The notes under the pieces are model-generated. The model was not told the origin of the DNA, ran no database searches, and saw nothing but the letters and a program-made list of their open reading frames with translations. Shown here one piece after another: positions 16,700 to 26,183 of a stretch of DNA of 64,000 nt; the stretch's first letter is position 1, and every line of letters begins with the position of its first letter. Source of the stretch: Alishewanella longhuensis (GTDB lineage: Bacteria; Pseudomonadota; Gammaproteobacteria; Enterobacterales; Alteromonadaceae); NCBI RefSeq assembly GCF_014653435.1, contig NZ_BNAO01000005.1:154920-218919 (forward strand), given 5' to 3'. The position numbers and the translations under genes are program-made.

Positions 16700-17581
16700 A
16701 TGTCAAACGTTACTGCAATAACAGGCTTTGCCCACTTGCATGATTTACCCTGCTACCTGTTGTCATTTGGTGAGGCCAAAGTCGTGGTATCAAGCTACGG
16801 CGCTCAGGTGCTTTCCTATCAACCTAAACCTGACCAGGAACTGCTATGGTTATCACCACTAGCGGTGTGGCAGCAGCAACAACCCATTCGCGGTGGTGTA
16901 CCGGTATGCTGGCCCTGGTTTGGCTCTGCCGATAGCAAGCTAAACCCACAACAACAGAGCTTGCCAAATCACGGCTTAGTGCGCACCCGCCACTGGACAT
17001 TACAGCAAAGCAGAGTAACCGCAGATTACAGTGAACTGTGTTTAAGCGTTCAAGTAAAAGAGTTTCCCTATCAGGCAAAGAGTACGCCAACCAATAAAGC
17101 GGAGCCGACAAAAACCACCGAACTTCTTTTAAGCCTTCGCTTAACAGCAACTAGCCTGAGCATTAACTTAAGCTGTGAGCAATCGCTACTGCAACAAGCC
17201 GCCCTACATAGCTATTTTAAAGTCGACAATCTGGCACAAACCCAGGTAAACGGTATTGGCGAGCACTATCGTGATAAGGTATTGCAAAACCGCTTGGTTA
17301 CCGCTGATCCAGACCTTCGCTTTAACAAAGAAATTGACCGCATTTACAGCCATGCAGCCGCAGAACTTGCCCTAAACAGTGCCTTACACCAAGTTGCCAT
17401 TACACAGCAGGGGTTTGACAGCACTGTCGTATGGAACCCGGGCGAGGCGCGCAGTGCCACCATTGCCGATTTGGCCAAGGACAGTTATCAGCAGTTTGTT
17501 TGTGTTGAAAGCGCCCGCCTAGACTTAAGCAGCGAAGCGCCACTTTGCCTAACACAGTTTATCTCGTTACAGCAAAGCTAG
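16700..17581 (+). CDS. yeaD: D-hexose-6-phosphate mutarotase (aldose-1-epimerase fold)
   Basis: A 293-residue protein of the YeaD family, which interconverts anomers of glucose 6-phosphate. It shows GGVPVCWPWFG (phosphate-binding), NHGLVRTRHW with the catalytic histidine H91, SYFKVD, GFDSTVVWNP, and FVCVESAR with the catalytic glutamate E270. AGGAA lies before the ATG. Following gap with only a terminator between is the same neighbourhood as gapA-yeaD in E. coli, which supports the call. Confidence 0.92.
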   Translation: MSNVTAITGFAHLHDLPCYLLSFGEAKVVVSSYGAQVLSYQPKPDQELLWLSPLAVWQQQQPIRGGVPVCWPWFGSADSKLNPQQQSLPNHGLVRTRHWTLQQSRVTADYSELCLSVQVKEFPYQAKSTPTNKAEPTKTTELLLSLRLTATSLSINLSCEQSLLQQAALHSYFKVDNLAQTQVNGIGEHYRDKVLQNRLVTADPDLRFNKEIDRIYSHAAAELALNSALHQVAITQQGFDSTVVWNPGEARSATIADLAKDSYQQFVCVESARLDLSSEAPLCLTQFISLQQS

Positions 17582-17610
17582 CGCACGCGCCACGGTTTAC
17601 CTAAACAGGT

Positions 17611-18042
17611 TTAACGCCAACTTGAGCTAAATTGCACGCTTTGCATTTCGCGGCGGCCATCAGCATAGTCTAACCAAAGATCCAGTTGCCATTGCATATC
17701 CGGATCCGAGCAGGCGCCTAAAAAAAACTCAGCAGTCCAAATTGCCGTTTCGCGCTCAGCTGTCACCTCAGCCTGACGCCACTGTAAAGGAATACGCCCC
17801 ATATACATAGATACACCGCGCAGCTCACCATGCACCTTTACCAGTGCTGAGCGGGTTTCTATTGTCATGGTCAGCGGCGTTTCTACCGGGATCTGTGCCG
17901 GGCTTACCAACAAATGTAAGGTGGGTGTTTGCAGCAAAGTGGCTTGGCTGCTATCTTTTAACGGCGGCTGACAGCTAGCTAAGGTTAATAGCAGTAAGGA
18001 TAAAAAGATTACTCGCACGCCCGGCTTACTATAAAAACACAT
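17611..18042 (-). CDS. small lipoprotein of unknown function
   Basis: A 143-residue protein with a signal peptide ending LLLTLASC (lipobox) and a mature beta-rich domain. The mature part holds SPAQIPVETPLTMTIET, GVSMYMGRIPLQW and FFLGACSDPDMQWQLDLWLDY. Methionines and a cysteine placed like this recall copper-handling periplasmic proteins, and it lies divergent to the cbb3 oxidase operon. That link is speculation from context. No strong ribosome site is visible at the chosen ATG. Confidence 0.65.
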   Translation of the reverse strand: MCFYSKPGVRVIFLSLLLLTLASCQPPLKDSSQATLLQTPTLHLLVSPAQIPVETPLTMTIETRSALVKVHGELRGVSMYMGRIPLQWRQAEVTAERETAIWTAEFFLGACSDPDMQWQLDLWLDYADGRREMQSVQFSSSWR

Positions 18043-18144
18043 CTAACAGCCATCATAATAATAGGAACTAAACTGCGAGTTTATCCTGAAACAACCCAAA
18101 TAGACCAGCGCACTTATCAATTGTCTACAAATTAAGCATCGACT

Positions 18145-18158
18145 TTGTTCTACATCAT
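18145..18158 (+). promoter_or_regulatory. FNR-type box upstream of ccoN
   Basis: TTGTT-CTAC-ATCAT matches the FNR consensus TTGAT-N4-ATCAA at 8 of 10 positions. It sits 176 bases before ccoN. An fnr gene lies at the end of this cluster, so oxygen-dependent activation of the operon is a natural inference. The exact promoter is not clear. Confidence 0.5.
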
Positions 18159-18333
18159 AAAATGGGCGGCTTCGCCTATCTTTTATGGGGTAAAACTCGT
18201 ATCATTCGGGCCAAATATAGTAGGCGCCATCAGGCACTAAGCTAGTTTTGCCGATAACGCGTACTTATAACAAGAAGGGCCACCAAGTTAGGTGGATTTT
18301 TAGTAACCAGCAAAAACTGCAGCGGAACTCAAC

Positions 18334-19761
18334 ATGAGCCAGACCAAACCGTTAAATGTTGAATACAACTATAGCGTTGTCCGCCTCTTTGCCATCACTA
18401 CCGTATTATGGGGTATTGTTGGTATGGTGGTGGGTGTGTTAATTGCAGCCCAGTTATACTGGCCAGCGCTTAACTTTGATACTCCTTGGCTGACCTACAG
18501 CCGTCTCCGTCCTTTACATACCAACGCCGTTATTTTCGCCTTTGGTACCAGCGCTCTGTTCGCTACCTGTTATTACGTAGTGCAACGTACCTGTCAGGTA
18601 CGGCTCTTTGCAGAAAAGCTGGCCATGTTTACCTTCTGGGGCTGGCAAGCTGTTATTGTTGCCGCCGCTATTACCTTACCTATGGGTTTAAGCCAGAGCA
18701 AAGAATACGCGGAGCTGGAGTGGCCCATTGATATTTTAATCACTGTGGTCTGGGTAAGTTTTGCTATTGTGTTCTTCGGTACCTTGGCTAAGCGTAAGAC
18801 GAGTCATATCTATGTTGCTAACTGGTTCTATGGTGGTTTTATTATCACGGTAGCCGCGCTGCACATTGTAAACAGCATGGTGATTCCACTGCATTTAGGT
18901 AAGTCGTATTCTATTTATGCTGGTGCAGTAGATGCGATGGTGCAATGGTGGTACGGTCACAATGCGGTAGGTTTCCTGTTAACTGCAGGCTTCCTGGGCA
19001 TGATGTACTACTTCGTTCCTAAACAATCTGGTCGTCCGGTTTACTCATACCGTTTATCTATCGTGCACTTTTGGGCACTGATTGCGTTATACATTTGGGC
19101 CGGCCCGCACCACTTACACTACACTGCCCTGCCTGACTGGACTCAGTCTTTAGGTATGGTGATGTCGGTTATTCTGTTCGTACCAAGCTGGGGCGGTATG
19201 ATTAACGGTATTATGACGCTGTCTGGTGCCTGGCATAAGCTGAAAACCGATCCTATCTTACGCTTCTTAATTGTTTCGCTGTCGTTCTATGGCATGTCGA
19301 CCTTCGAAGGGCCAATGATGGCTATCAAGTCAGTTAATGCCTTATCACACTACACTGACTGGACCGTAGGCCACGTGCACTCAGGTGCTTTAGGTTGGGT
19401 AGCCATGATTTCTATCGGTGCTATGTACCACCTGATCCCGGCGGTTTACAACAAAAACGGCATGTATAGCTTAAAACTGATCAACACCCACTTCTGGTTA
19501 CACACTATTGGTGTCGTGCTGTATATCGTGGCCATGTGGATCAGCGGTATTATGCAGGGCATGATGTGGCGCGCAGTAAATACTGATGGCACCTTAACTT
19601 ATAGCTTTGTACAAAGCTTAGAAGCCTCAATGCCATTCTACCTGATGCGCTTTATTGGTGGTGTATTCGTGGTAGCCGGTATGTTGATTATGGCCTACAA
19701 CGTTTATAAAACTGTTAGTAGTAAGCACCCTGCGGCTGAGCCCGTAGCGGCAGCAGCGTAA
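18334..19761 (+). CDS. ccoN: cbb3-type cytochrome c oxidase subunit I
   Basis: Catalytic heme-copper subunit of the high-affinity terminal oxidase in the inner membrane. It is 475 residues with about 12 membrane segments. Heme and CuB histidines are visible in [28 protein letters not shown] and [11 protein letters not shown]. It is the first gene of ccoNOQP; ccoO begins 11 bases after its stop. Length matches the family. Confidence 0.97.
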   Translation: MSQTKPLNVEYNYSVVRLFAITTVLWGIVGMVVGVLIAAQLYWPALNFDTPWLTYSRLRPLHTNAVIFAFGTSALFATCYYVVQRTCQVRLFAEKLAMFTFWGWQAVIVAAAITLPMGLSQSKEYAELEWPIDILITVVWVSFAIVFFGTLAKRKTSHIYVANWFYGGFIITVAALHIVNSMVIPLHLGKSYSIYAGAVDAMVQWWYGHNAVGFLLTAGFLGMMYYFVPKQSGRPVYSYRLSIVHFWALIALYIWAGPHHLHYTALPDWTQSLGMVMSVILFVPSWGGMINGIMTLSGAWHKLKTDPILRFLIVSLSFYGMSTFEGPMMAIKSVNALSHYTDWTVGHVHSGALGWVAMISIGAMYHLIPAVYNKNGMYSLKLINTHFWLHTIGVVLYIVAMWISGIMQGMMWRAVNTDGTLTYSFVQSLEASMPFYLMRFIGGVFVVAGMLIMAYNVYKTVSSKHPAAEPVAAAA

Positions 19762-19772
19762 GGAGACTGAAG

Positions 19773-20381
19773 ATGCAAAAGAATCATCATGAAAAAGTCG
19801 AAAAAAGCGTTGGCTTACTGGGTATTCTGACGATTGTTGCAATCAGTTTTGGTACCTTAGTACAAATTACACCACTGATGTTTATGGATGAGACCACTCA
19901 ACCTATCGATGGCCTGAAGCCTTATACGGCGCTGCAAATGGAAGGTCGTGACATCTTTATCCGTGAAGGTTGTACTAACTGCCACAGTCAGATGATCCGC
20001 CCTTTCCGTGCTGAGGTGGAGCGTTACGGCCACTACTCTGTCGCCGGTGAAAGTGTTTGGGAGCATCCATTCCTGTGGGGTTCTAAACGTACTGGCCCAG
20101 ATTTAGCTCGTGTAGGTGAGCGTTACAGTGACGATTGGCACCATGCGCATTTAATGGACCCTCGGTCAGTAGTACCACAATCCAATATGCCAGCTTATCC
20201 ATGGCTAGATAAGAATGTGCTGGACGGTAAATATACCGCCAGAAAGCTGGAAATATTCCGTGGCTTTGGTGTGCCTTATACCGACGAAGATATCGCCGGT
20301 GCTGCTGATGCAGTAAAAGGCAAAACTGAAATGGAAGCCCTGATTGCGTACCTGCAATCACTGGGCACAGCATTGAAGTAA
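19773..20381 (+). CDS. ccoO: cbb3 oxidase monoheme subunit II
   Basis: A 202-residue membrane-anchored cytochrome c. One N-terminal membrane helix (about residues 13-35) is followed by a periplasmic domain with the heme motif C67-TN-C70-H71 ([14 protein letters not shown]). A distal methionine is in [11 protein letters not shown]. It passes electrons from CcoP to CcoN. Its stop overlaps the ccoQ start by one base (TAATG). Confidence 0.97.
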   Translation: MQKNHHEKVEKSVGLLGILTIVAISFGTLVQITPLMFMDETTQPIDGLKPYTALQMEGRDIFIREGCTNCHSQMIRPFRAEVERYGHYSVAGESVWEHPFLWGSKRTGPDLARVGERYSDDWHHAHLMDPRSVVPQSNMPAYPWLDKNVLDGKYTARKLEIFRGFGVPYTDEDIAGAADAVKGKTEMEALIAYLQSLGTALK

Positions 20382-20569
20382 TGGCTATGGAATTTGCAAC
20401 AGTTCACAGCATTTTGACGTTGATCCTGTTCGTATCCTTTGTTGCGTTCGTAATTTGGGCTTACAGCAAAAAACGTAAGCCTGATTTCGACGAAGCAGCC
20501 AACTTGGTATTTGACGACGAACCGGAATCAAAAAAACAACATTCTAAGCGGGAGTCAGAGCATGAGTAG
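20381..20569 (+). CDS. ccoQ: cbb3 oxidase small subunit CcoQ
   Basis: A 62-residue single-span protein. A hydrophobic helix (residues 8-27) is followed by KKRKPDFDEAANLVF, the typical CcoQ/FixQ pattern, and a charged tail. CcoQ helps stabilise the oxidase complex. Its 3' end overlaps ccoP by 8 bases. Confidence 0.93.
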   Translation: MAMEFATVHSILTLILFVSFVAFVIWAYSKKRKPDFDEAANLVFDDEPESKKQHSKRESEHE

Positions 20570-21536
20570 CTTCTGGAATCTTTGGATTTGGGTACTAACC
20601 ATACCGGTATTAGTTCTGTGTGTGGTCTTGTTACTGTGGAACCTGAAAAACTACGTGGGTGTACCTGAAGATGAGACCACGGATCACGAAGTTGATGGCT
20701 TAAAAGAACTGAATAATCCACTACCCAAATGGTGGACCTACATGTTCTTCGCCACGCTGATTTGGTCGGTATTTTATCTGGCAGCCTACCCAGGGCTGGG
20801 TAACTATAAAGGCTTTTTAGGCTGGACCAGCTCTAACCAGGGAATTAAATCACTGGAAGAATCGCGTCAAGCGGTAGAGCTAGCCCGTGCTGAAGGTCGT
20901 CATGTCGCACTGGATGTAGAAAATGCCAGAGCTGATGAGATTTACGGCCCGGTATTCCAGCAGTTTGCTAAGCGTGATGTGCTGGATCTAGCGTACGATA
21001 CAGAAGCTCTGAAAATCGGTCAGCGCTTGTTCTTACAAAACTGCTCCTTGTGTCATGGTTCAGATGCCCGCGGTCAACGTGGCTTCCCGAACCTGACTGA
21101 CAATGACTGGCTGTACGGTGGCACGCCTGAGAAGATTAAAGAAACCTTACTGTATGGCCGTAAAGCTGCGATGCCAGGTTGGGAAGCCGCTCTGGGCGAC
21201 CAAGGTATCAAAGAAATGACAGCTTACGTTTTACAATTATCTGGCCGTGCCGTTAATGAGCAAGATGCCGCTGCCGGTCAAGCTAAGTTTGGTATGTGTG
21301 CCGCCTGTCACGGTGTAGATGGTCGCGGTAGCGTGGCCCATAATCTGCCCTTTGGTGCGCCTAACCTGACTAACAATATCTGGTTATACGGTGGCTCTTC
21401 TGCGGCAATTGAAGAAACATTGCGTCATGGTCGCTATGGTGTGATGCCAGCCTTTAAAGATACCCTGGGTGAAGACAAAGTTCATTTGTTAACTGCCTAT
21501 GTTTATCGGTTAGCCAATCCGGAAGATCTTCGCTAA
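20562..21536 (+). CDS. ccoP: cbb3 oxidase diheme subunit III
   Basis: ATG 20562 is chosen over an upstream in-frame ATG at 20511 because GGGAG precedes it and the family's N-terminus (SSFWNLWIWVLT) begins there. The product is 324 residues. Two N-terminal membrane helices flank a loop (PEDETTDHEVDGL and NPLPKWW are classic CcoP). Two cytochrome c domains follow, with C161-SL-C164-H165 and C246-AA-C249-H250. It is the electron entry point of the oxidase. Confidence 0.97.
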   Translation: MSSFWNLWIWVLTIPVLVLCVVLLLWNLKNYVGVPEDETTDHEVDGLKELNNPLPKWWTYMFFATLIWSVFYLAAYPGLGNYKGFLGWTSSNQGIKSLEESRQAVELARAEGRHVALDVENARADEIYGPVFQQFAKRDVLDLAYDTEALKIGQRLFLQNCSLCHGSDARGQRGFPNLTDNDWLYGGTPEKIKETLLYGRKAAMPGWEAALGDQGIKEMTAYVLQLSGRAVNEQDAAAGQAKFGMCAACHGVDGRGSVAHNLPFGAPNLTNNIWLYGGSSAAIEETLRHGRYGVMPAFKDTLGEDKVHLLTAYVYRLANPEDLR

Positions 21537-21542
21537 CACCTG

Positions 21543-21562
21543 TGCTAACAAGCCTGTTAGCA
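21543..21562 (+). other. intercistronic hairpin after ccoP
   Basis: TGCTAACA / TGTTAGCA stem with AGCC loop, just after the ccoP stop. No T run follows. It may protect the upstream mRNA end or limit read-through to fixH. Confidence 0.5.
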
Positions 21563-21574
21563 ATCTGGTAGAAT

Positions 21575-21597
21575 CTAAGCCCCGTAAAGGGGCTTAG
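21575..21597 (+). terminator. second hairpin between ccoP and fixH
   Basis: A 9-bp stem CTAAGCCCC / GGGGCTTAG with GTAAA loop, followed by TTATAT. It could be a partial terminator that lowers expression of the assembly genes relative to the oxidase subunits. Confidence 0.5.
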
Positions 21598-21616
21598 TTA
21601 TATAAAGAGGTAACCT

Positions 21617-22102
21617 ATGCAGCTAGATACGAAACCCTGGTATAAGTATGTTTGGCCCTGGGTGCTTATTGCCATCCCGGTAGCCACTGCGTTAAAAGCA
21701 GTTCATAGCGTGATCATTATGCAGCAACACAAACCTGAGATGGTCATCGATGATTACTATCAGGCAGGTAAAAGCATTAATTTGCAGTTAGCAAAATACC
21801 GCGAAGCCGCTTTACGCAATCTGGACGCCAGTATTTTAGTCGCTGGTAACAGAGCAGTGATCCGTTTTACCGAAAATGCCGTGCTGGGAGAGAGCATTCA
21901 TTTAGATTTTTATCACCCTACCCTAGGCGAGCACGACTTTGCCGTTGATGCCGAGCGCAGTGGCGAATTACTTTATGTTGCTACCCTTCCCCTCACCCCA
22001 AATGGCCGTTGGCGCCTGACAGTGTCAGACGACACTCAGGAGTGGCGCTTGCGCGCTAATTTAACCTTGCCAGCTGAGCAAGAAATTAAACTGGGTTACT
22101 AA
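21617..22102 (+). CDS. fixH: FixH-family cbb3 assembly protein
   Basis: A 161-residue protein with one N-terminal membrane helix (residues 12-35). A periplasmic domain follows, holding MVIDDYYQAGKSINLQLAKYR, the FixH/CcoH signature. It aids assembly of the cbb3 oxidase, probably with CcoI in copper delivery. It follows ccoNOQP after two hairpins and precedes ccoI by 13 bases. ccoG (rdxA), often found here, is absent. Confidence 0.88.
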   Translation: MQLDTKPWYKYVWPWVLIAIPVATALKAVHSVIIMQQHKPEMVIDDYYQAGKSINLQLAKYREAALRNLDASILVAGNRAVIRFTENAVLGESIHLDFYHPTLGEHDFAVDAERSGELLYVATLPLTPNGRWRLTVSDDTQEWRLRANLTLPAEQEIKLGY

Positions 22103-22115
22103 TAAGGATCCGGCC

Positions 22116-24497
22116 TTGAGTGCAGTAAAGTGCTTCCATTGCCATGAGCCGGTGCTTACCGGTGACCGTTTCACCCTACAACTCGACAATCAGCAACAGC
22201 CTTTTTGCTGTGCTGGTTGTCAGGCTGTCGCCGAGACTATTTTTAGTAATGGCTTGCAAGATTATTATAAATTCCGCACCGAATCAGCGGCTAAAGTGGC
22301 CGCCATGCCAGAACAATTGTTGGCAGAGCTCGCCAGCTTTGACAACGCCGAGGTGCTGGCAGACATTAGCCGCCAGCACGACAATTTAACTGAAATCGAG
22401 CTATCCATTAGCGGGATGAGCTGTGCAGCTTGCGCCTGGCTAATTGAAAAACAGTTAAAGCAGCAACCGGCTATCGCCAGTGCGGCCATTAACGCCTCTA
22501 CCCAGCGCGCTCTGCTGCGCTTTGATAGTAATCTGTTACCGCTTAGTCAGATTTTAAAAACCATTGCGGCGTTAGGCTATCAGGCCAGCCCCTTTGTCGC
22601 CGATCAGGAAGAGCAGGTTTTTAAAAATGAATTAAATCGCTACCTAAAGCGCTTAGCCGTATCGGGCATTCTCACCATGCAGGTGATGATGCTGGCGTTT
22701 GCACTCTATTTTGGTGAATACACCGGTATTGAAGCCTCACACGAGGGCTACCTGCGTTGGATCAGCATGTTACTAACGATACCCGTGGTGCTGTATGCCG
22801 CTAAACCCTTTGTGCTCAGTGCCTGGCGCAGCACCAAAGCGCGGCAGATGAATATGGATGTACCGGTTACGCTGGCGCTTTATTACACCTTTTTTGCCTC
22901 AAGCTATGCCACGATTTTTCATACCGGAGAAGTGTATTTTGAGTCGGTTTGTATGTTTACCTTTTTACTGCAGTTGGGTAAATTTTTTGAGTTCCGGGCC
23001 AGAGCACAAGCCAGAGAGGCCACCAGTAACCTGCTGAAAATTATGCCGGTAACGGCAACACAGATAACTGAACACGGACCTGAACCTACCTCTGCCAGAC
23101 GCCTGCAAGCCGGAGATATTATTTTAGTCAAAGCCGGCGAAACCCTGGCAGCCGATGGCACTGTGCTGGAAGGAAATAGCTCGGTAGACGAATCTATGCT
23201 AACCGGCGAATACCGGCCTATCAGTAAAACCACGGGTGATGCGGTGCTGGCGGGCAGTATTAACCATGATGGCTTACTAAAGGTGCAGGTAACCAGCGTA
23301 TTGGCGCATTCCCGCCTTGGCCAGATTATTCAGTTGCAGCAGCAAACCCTCAGCCAAAAGCCCCGGCTGGTAGAAAAAACCGACCAGCTAGCCAAATACT
23401 TTGTGGAGCGCTTATTAGTAATAGCCGTACTGACCTTTTTGTTATGGTATTTCTGGTGGAATCCCGATCGGGCATTTTGGGTTACGCTATCGGTGTTGGT
23501 TGCTACCTGCCCTTGCGCGCTCAGTTTGGCTACCCCTACCGCTATTACCTGTGCCCTGGCCCGCTTAAACCGGCAGGGGGTTCTGATAAAAAATGCGCAG
23601 GCCCTAGAAACCTTGCCCGACATCAGTCACATAGTGCTGGATAAAACCGGTACCCTGACCGAGGGCAAATTTAGTATCAGCCGGCTCAGCAGCTTTACTA
23701 CGCAGTTTAGTGAGGCAGAGATACTTAACCTCATCGCAAACCTGGAACGTTATTCAGAGCACCCTATTGCCCGCGCTTTTGCACCACACTTTAGCCAGCA
23801 ACTTGAGCTAACAGCGGTTGAAGTGACTATCGGTGCTGGCATAATGGGGTACTGGCAAGGGCAGCTATTGCGGGTTGGCAGTGCCGCTTTTTGCCAGGTC
23901 GCTACCAAGACTGATGCCATGGTGTATATCAGCTTGAATGGTGAAGCGCTGGCTGCAGTGCATTTAGAAGACAAACTGCGCGCTGAAGTACCGGCCCTGA
24001 TCAGTCAGTTGCAGCAGCAAGGATACCAGCTGGGGATGCTTACTGGCGATAGCTCAGCCCAAGCCGAGCAACTAAGTAGCGAGCTTAATCTTAACTTTAT
24101 GGTGAAAGGCTGTAGCCCAGAACAAAAAGTTGCAGAGATCCAACAGTTAATTGCTAAAGGTGCTAAGGTGCTGATGCTGGGAGACGGGATTAACGACAGC
24201 CCCAGCTTTAATGCGGCCCATATCTCGGTTGCAGTGCATTCGGGTACTGATTTGTCAAAAAACCAAGCCGATGTGGTGCTGTTACAACCCGATCTGCGCT
24301 TGGTGCAAAAATTGCTGGTTGGTGGCGCCACAACCGCCAAAATCATTAAACAAAACCTTGGTTGGTCCGTAGGGTACAATCTGGTTATTATCCCGTTGGC
24401 AGTGGCCGGCTTTGTTTCACCTTATATCGCGGTAATAGGTATGTCATTCAGCTCTTTGCTGGTGGTGTCCAACTCGCTAAGGTTACTAAAAAAATGA
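22116..24497 (+). CDS. ccoI: copper-translocating P-type ATPase CcoI
   Basis: TTG start at 22116 with AAGGA before it. The 793-residue protein starts with a cysteine-rich metal domain (CFHCHEPV...FCCAGCQ), then an HMA domain with GMSCAACAW. Eight membrane helices carry the CPC motif C465-P-C467. The phosphorylation site is D509-KTGT and the hinge is MLGDGINDSPS. The CcoI/CtpA group moves copper to the periplasm for oxidase assembly. Its stop overlaps ccoS by 4 bases. Confidence 0.95.
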   Translation: MSAVKCFHCHEPVLTGDRFTLQLDNQQQPFCCAGCQAVAETIFSNGLQDYYKFRTESAAKVAAMPEQLLAELASFDNAEVLADISRQHDNLTEIELSISGMSCAACAWLIEKQLKQQPAIASAAINASTQRALLRFDSNLLPLSQILKTIAALGYQASPFVADQEEQVFKNELNRYLKRLAVSGILTMQVMMLAFALYFGEYTGIEASHEGYLRWISMLLTIPVVLYAAKPFVLSAWRSTKARQMNMDVPVTLALYYTFFASSYATIFHTGEVYFESVCMFTFLLQLGKFFEFRARAQAREATSNLLKIMPVTATQITEHGPEPTSARRLQAGDIILVKAGETLAADGTVLEGNSSVDESMLTGEYRPISKTTGDAVLAGSINHDGLLKVQVTSVLAHSRLGQIIQLQQQTLSQKPRLVEKTDQLAKYFVERLLVIAVLTFLLWYFWWNPDRAFWVTLSVLVATCPCALSLATPTAITCALARLNRQGVLIKNAQALETLPDISHIVLDKTGTLTEGKFSISRLSSFTTQFSEAEILNLIANLERYSEHPIARAFAPHFSQQLELTAVEVTIGAGIMGYWQGQLLRVGSAAFCQVATKTDAMVYISLNGEALAAVHLEDKLRAEVPALISQLQQQGYQLGMLTGDSSAQAEQLSSELNLNFMVKGCSPEQKVAEIQQLIAKGAKVLMLGDGINDSPSFNAAHISVAVHSGTDLSKNQADVVLLQPDLRLVQKLLVGGATTAKIIKQNLGWSVGYNLVIIPLAVAGFVSPYIAVIGMSFSSLLVVSNSLRLLKK

Positions 24498-24676
24498 GTA
24501 TCATTTATGTACTAATACCTATCGCTATTTTATTTGTGGCCATTGGTATTTGGATCTTTTTCTGGGCGGTTCGTTCTAAGCAATTTGAAGATTTAGAAAA
24601 AGAAGGCTTTAGTATTTTGTTTGATGAAGACAACAAAGCTAAAGCAGACGAGCAAAAAAAGCCTGATGATCGCTGA
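24494..24676 (+). CDS. ccoS: cbb3 oxidase maturation protein CcoS
   Basis: A 60-residue protein that begins in the ATGA overlap with ccoI. A single membrane helix (residues 3-25) is followed by AVRSKQFEDLEKEGFSILFD, the CcoS motif. Needed for cofactor insertion into the cbb3 oxidase in related bacteria. Its end overlaps the next gene by 11 bases. Confidence 0.92.
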   Translation: MSIIYVLIPIAILFVAIGIWIFFWAVRSKQFEDLEKEGFSILFDEDNKAKADEQKKPDDR

Positions 24677-25340
24677 TTATCCCGCGGCGCTGCTTATCGG
24701 TTTATTGGGCAGCAGCCACTGCTTAGTAATGTGCGGCGGCATTGTTGCCGCGCTGCAGTTTTCTATGCCCACTCAAAGCCGCTGGCAGAAATTACGGCTG
24801 CAGCTGTTACTTAGCCTCGGCCGTCTTAGCACCTATGCACTCTTTGGTGGCGTGGTAGGGTATTTTGGTGCTACCGCAATGGGATTGGCCGGCGCCTCTT
24901 TAGTTTGGTTAAGATTAGTCGCTGGTTTACTGCTTGTTGCCATGGCGCTCTATATCGCTCGCTTGTGGTTTGGCCTAACGCTGCTTGAGCGGCTGGGGCA
25001 AGGGCTCTGGTCTAAGGTTCAGCCCTATACTAAACGGTTACTGCCGCTAGATAGCGGCCTAAAAGCCTACAGTTATGGCTTATTATGGGGCTTTTTGCCC
25101 TGTGGTCTGGTTTACTCTACCCTAAGTTGGAGCCTGGCTAGTGGCAGCGCCTCTGCCGGCGCCTTGTTAATGTTAATGTTTGGTCTGGGTACCCTACCTG
25201 CTTTACTGGCGTTCGGCGCTGCGGCTAACGCCCTTACCCAACTCAAAAATCAATTGTGGGTTCGTTATACTGCAGCATCACTACTGGCTATTTACGGTAT
25301 TTATACGATATGGCTTGCTTTGCAGAGGCTAGTTTTTTAA
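24666..25340 (+). CDS. TauE/SafE-like membrane protein of the cbb3 cluster
   Basis: ATG 24666 is chosen because it lies inside the ccoS end and starts the family homology. The earlier in-frame ATG at 24621 would give extra residues that are out-of-frame ccoS sequence. The 224-residue product has six hydrophobic segments with GLLGSSHCLVMCGGIVAAL and GLLWGFLPCGLVYSTL. This is the COG2836 pattern with paired Cys/Gly motifs related to the DsbD membrane domain. Members lie in cco clusters and are thought to act in copper or thiol handling during oxidase assembly. Confidence 0.85.
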   Translation: MIADYPAALLIGLLGSSHCLVMCGGIVAALQFSMPTQSRWQKLRLQLLLSLGRLSTYALFGGVVGYFGATAMGLAGASLVWLRLVAGLLLVAMALYIARLWFGLTLLERLGQGLWSKVQPYTKRLLPLDSGLKAYSYGLLWGFLPCGLVYSTLSWSLASGSASAGALLMLMFGLGTLPALLAFGAAANALTQLKNQLWVRYTAASLLAIYGIYTIWLALQRLVF

Positions 25341-25376
25341 GCTAGTAAGCGATTTTAGGGATAATAGGATCTCCGC

Positions 25377-26081
25377 ATGCAACGTTCCGCGATAAATTGT
25401 CAGGACTGTGGTTTTAGCCAGCTATGTCTGCCATTTTCACTTAGTGATCAGGAAATGAGTAAGCTGGATGATATTATTCAGCGTAAGCGCCCCTTGCATA
25501 AAGGCGATATTTTATTTGAAAGCGGTACGCCGTTAAAATCCTTGTATGCGATTCGCACCGGCTCTTTTAAAACCTTTACCTTAACCGAACAAGGTGAGCA
25601 ACAAATTACCGGTTTTCACTTACCCGGCGATGTGATTGGCTTTGACGCCATTAATACCGAGCAGCATGCCAGCTATGCGGAAGCCCTGGAAACCGGCATG
25701 ATTTGTGAGATCCCTTATAACAACCTGGAAACGCTGCTTGGGCAATTACCCAAACTGCGCCAGCAAATGATGCGTTTGATGAGTCAGGACATCCAGGCCG
25801 ATCAACAAATGTTATTACTACTGAACCGGAAAACCGCAGAGCAGAAACTTGCTACGTTTTTAAGCCACTTAGCGTCACGTTATGCTAACAGGGGATTCTC
25901 GGCTAAAGCGTTTCGACTGAGTATGACACGCAGTGATATCGGTAATTATTTGGGCTTAACGGTAGAAACTATCAGTCGTTTGCTGAGCAAACTGCATAAA
26001 GACCAAGTAATTGATGTAGATGGCAAGCTGATTACTATTATAGACGCAGCCGCTTTAAGTAACCTGGCGGGTCAATGTTAA
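25377..26081 (+). CDS. fnr: oxygen-responsive transcription regulator FNR
   Basis: A 234-residue CRP/FNR-family protein. The [4Fe-4S] ligands are C8, C11, C17 and C110. A cyclic-nucleotide-like beta domain (about 30-140) and the dimer helix come next. The helix-turn-helix carries [14 protein letters not shown], with the E-SR residues that read TTGAT half-sites. It controls the switch to microaerobic or anaerobic metabolism. It follows the oxidase assembly genes and precedes uspE, as in E. coli (fnr-uspE). An FNR-like box is present upstream of ccoN. Confidence 0.96.
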   Translation: MQRSAINCQDCGFSQLCLPFSLSDQEMSKLDDIIQRKRPLHKGDILFESGTPLKSLYAIRTGSFKTFTLTEQGEQQITGFHLPGDVIGFDAINTEQHASYAEALETGMICEIPYNNLETLLGQLPKLRQQMMRLMSQDIQADQQMLLLLNRKTAEQKLATFLSHLASRYANRGFSAKAFRLSMTRSDIGNYLGLTVETISRLLSKLHKDQVIDVDGKLITIIDAAALSNLAGQC

Positions 26082-26183
26082 AACACACTTTTTATTGATT
26101 TACCACAATCGACAGTTTCCTATATCAGGCTATCTTGACTACACTAAATTTATATAGCCCGGCAACCTGATAAGGGAAACAAA

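Noticed and set aside
26082-26183. FNR box upstream of uspE (TTGAT-TTAC-CACAA)
   Set aside because: Second half-site has two mismatches and position is not supported by a clear promoter.
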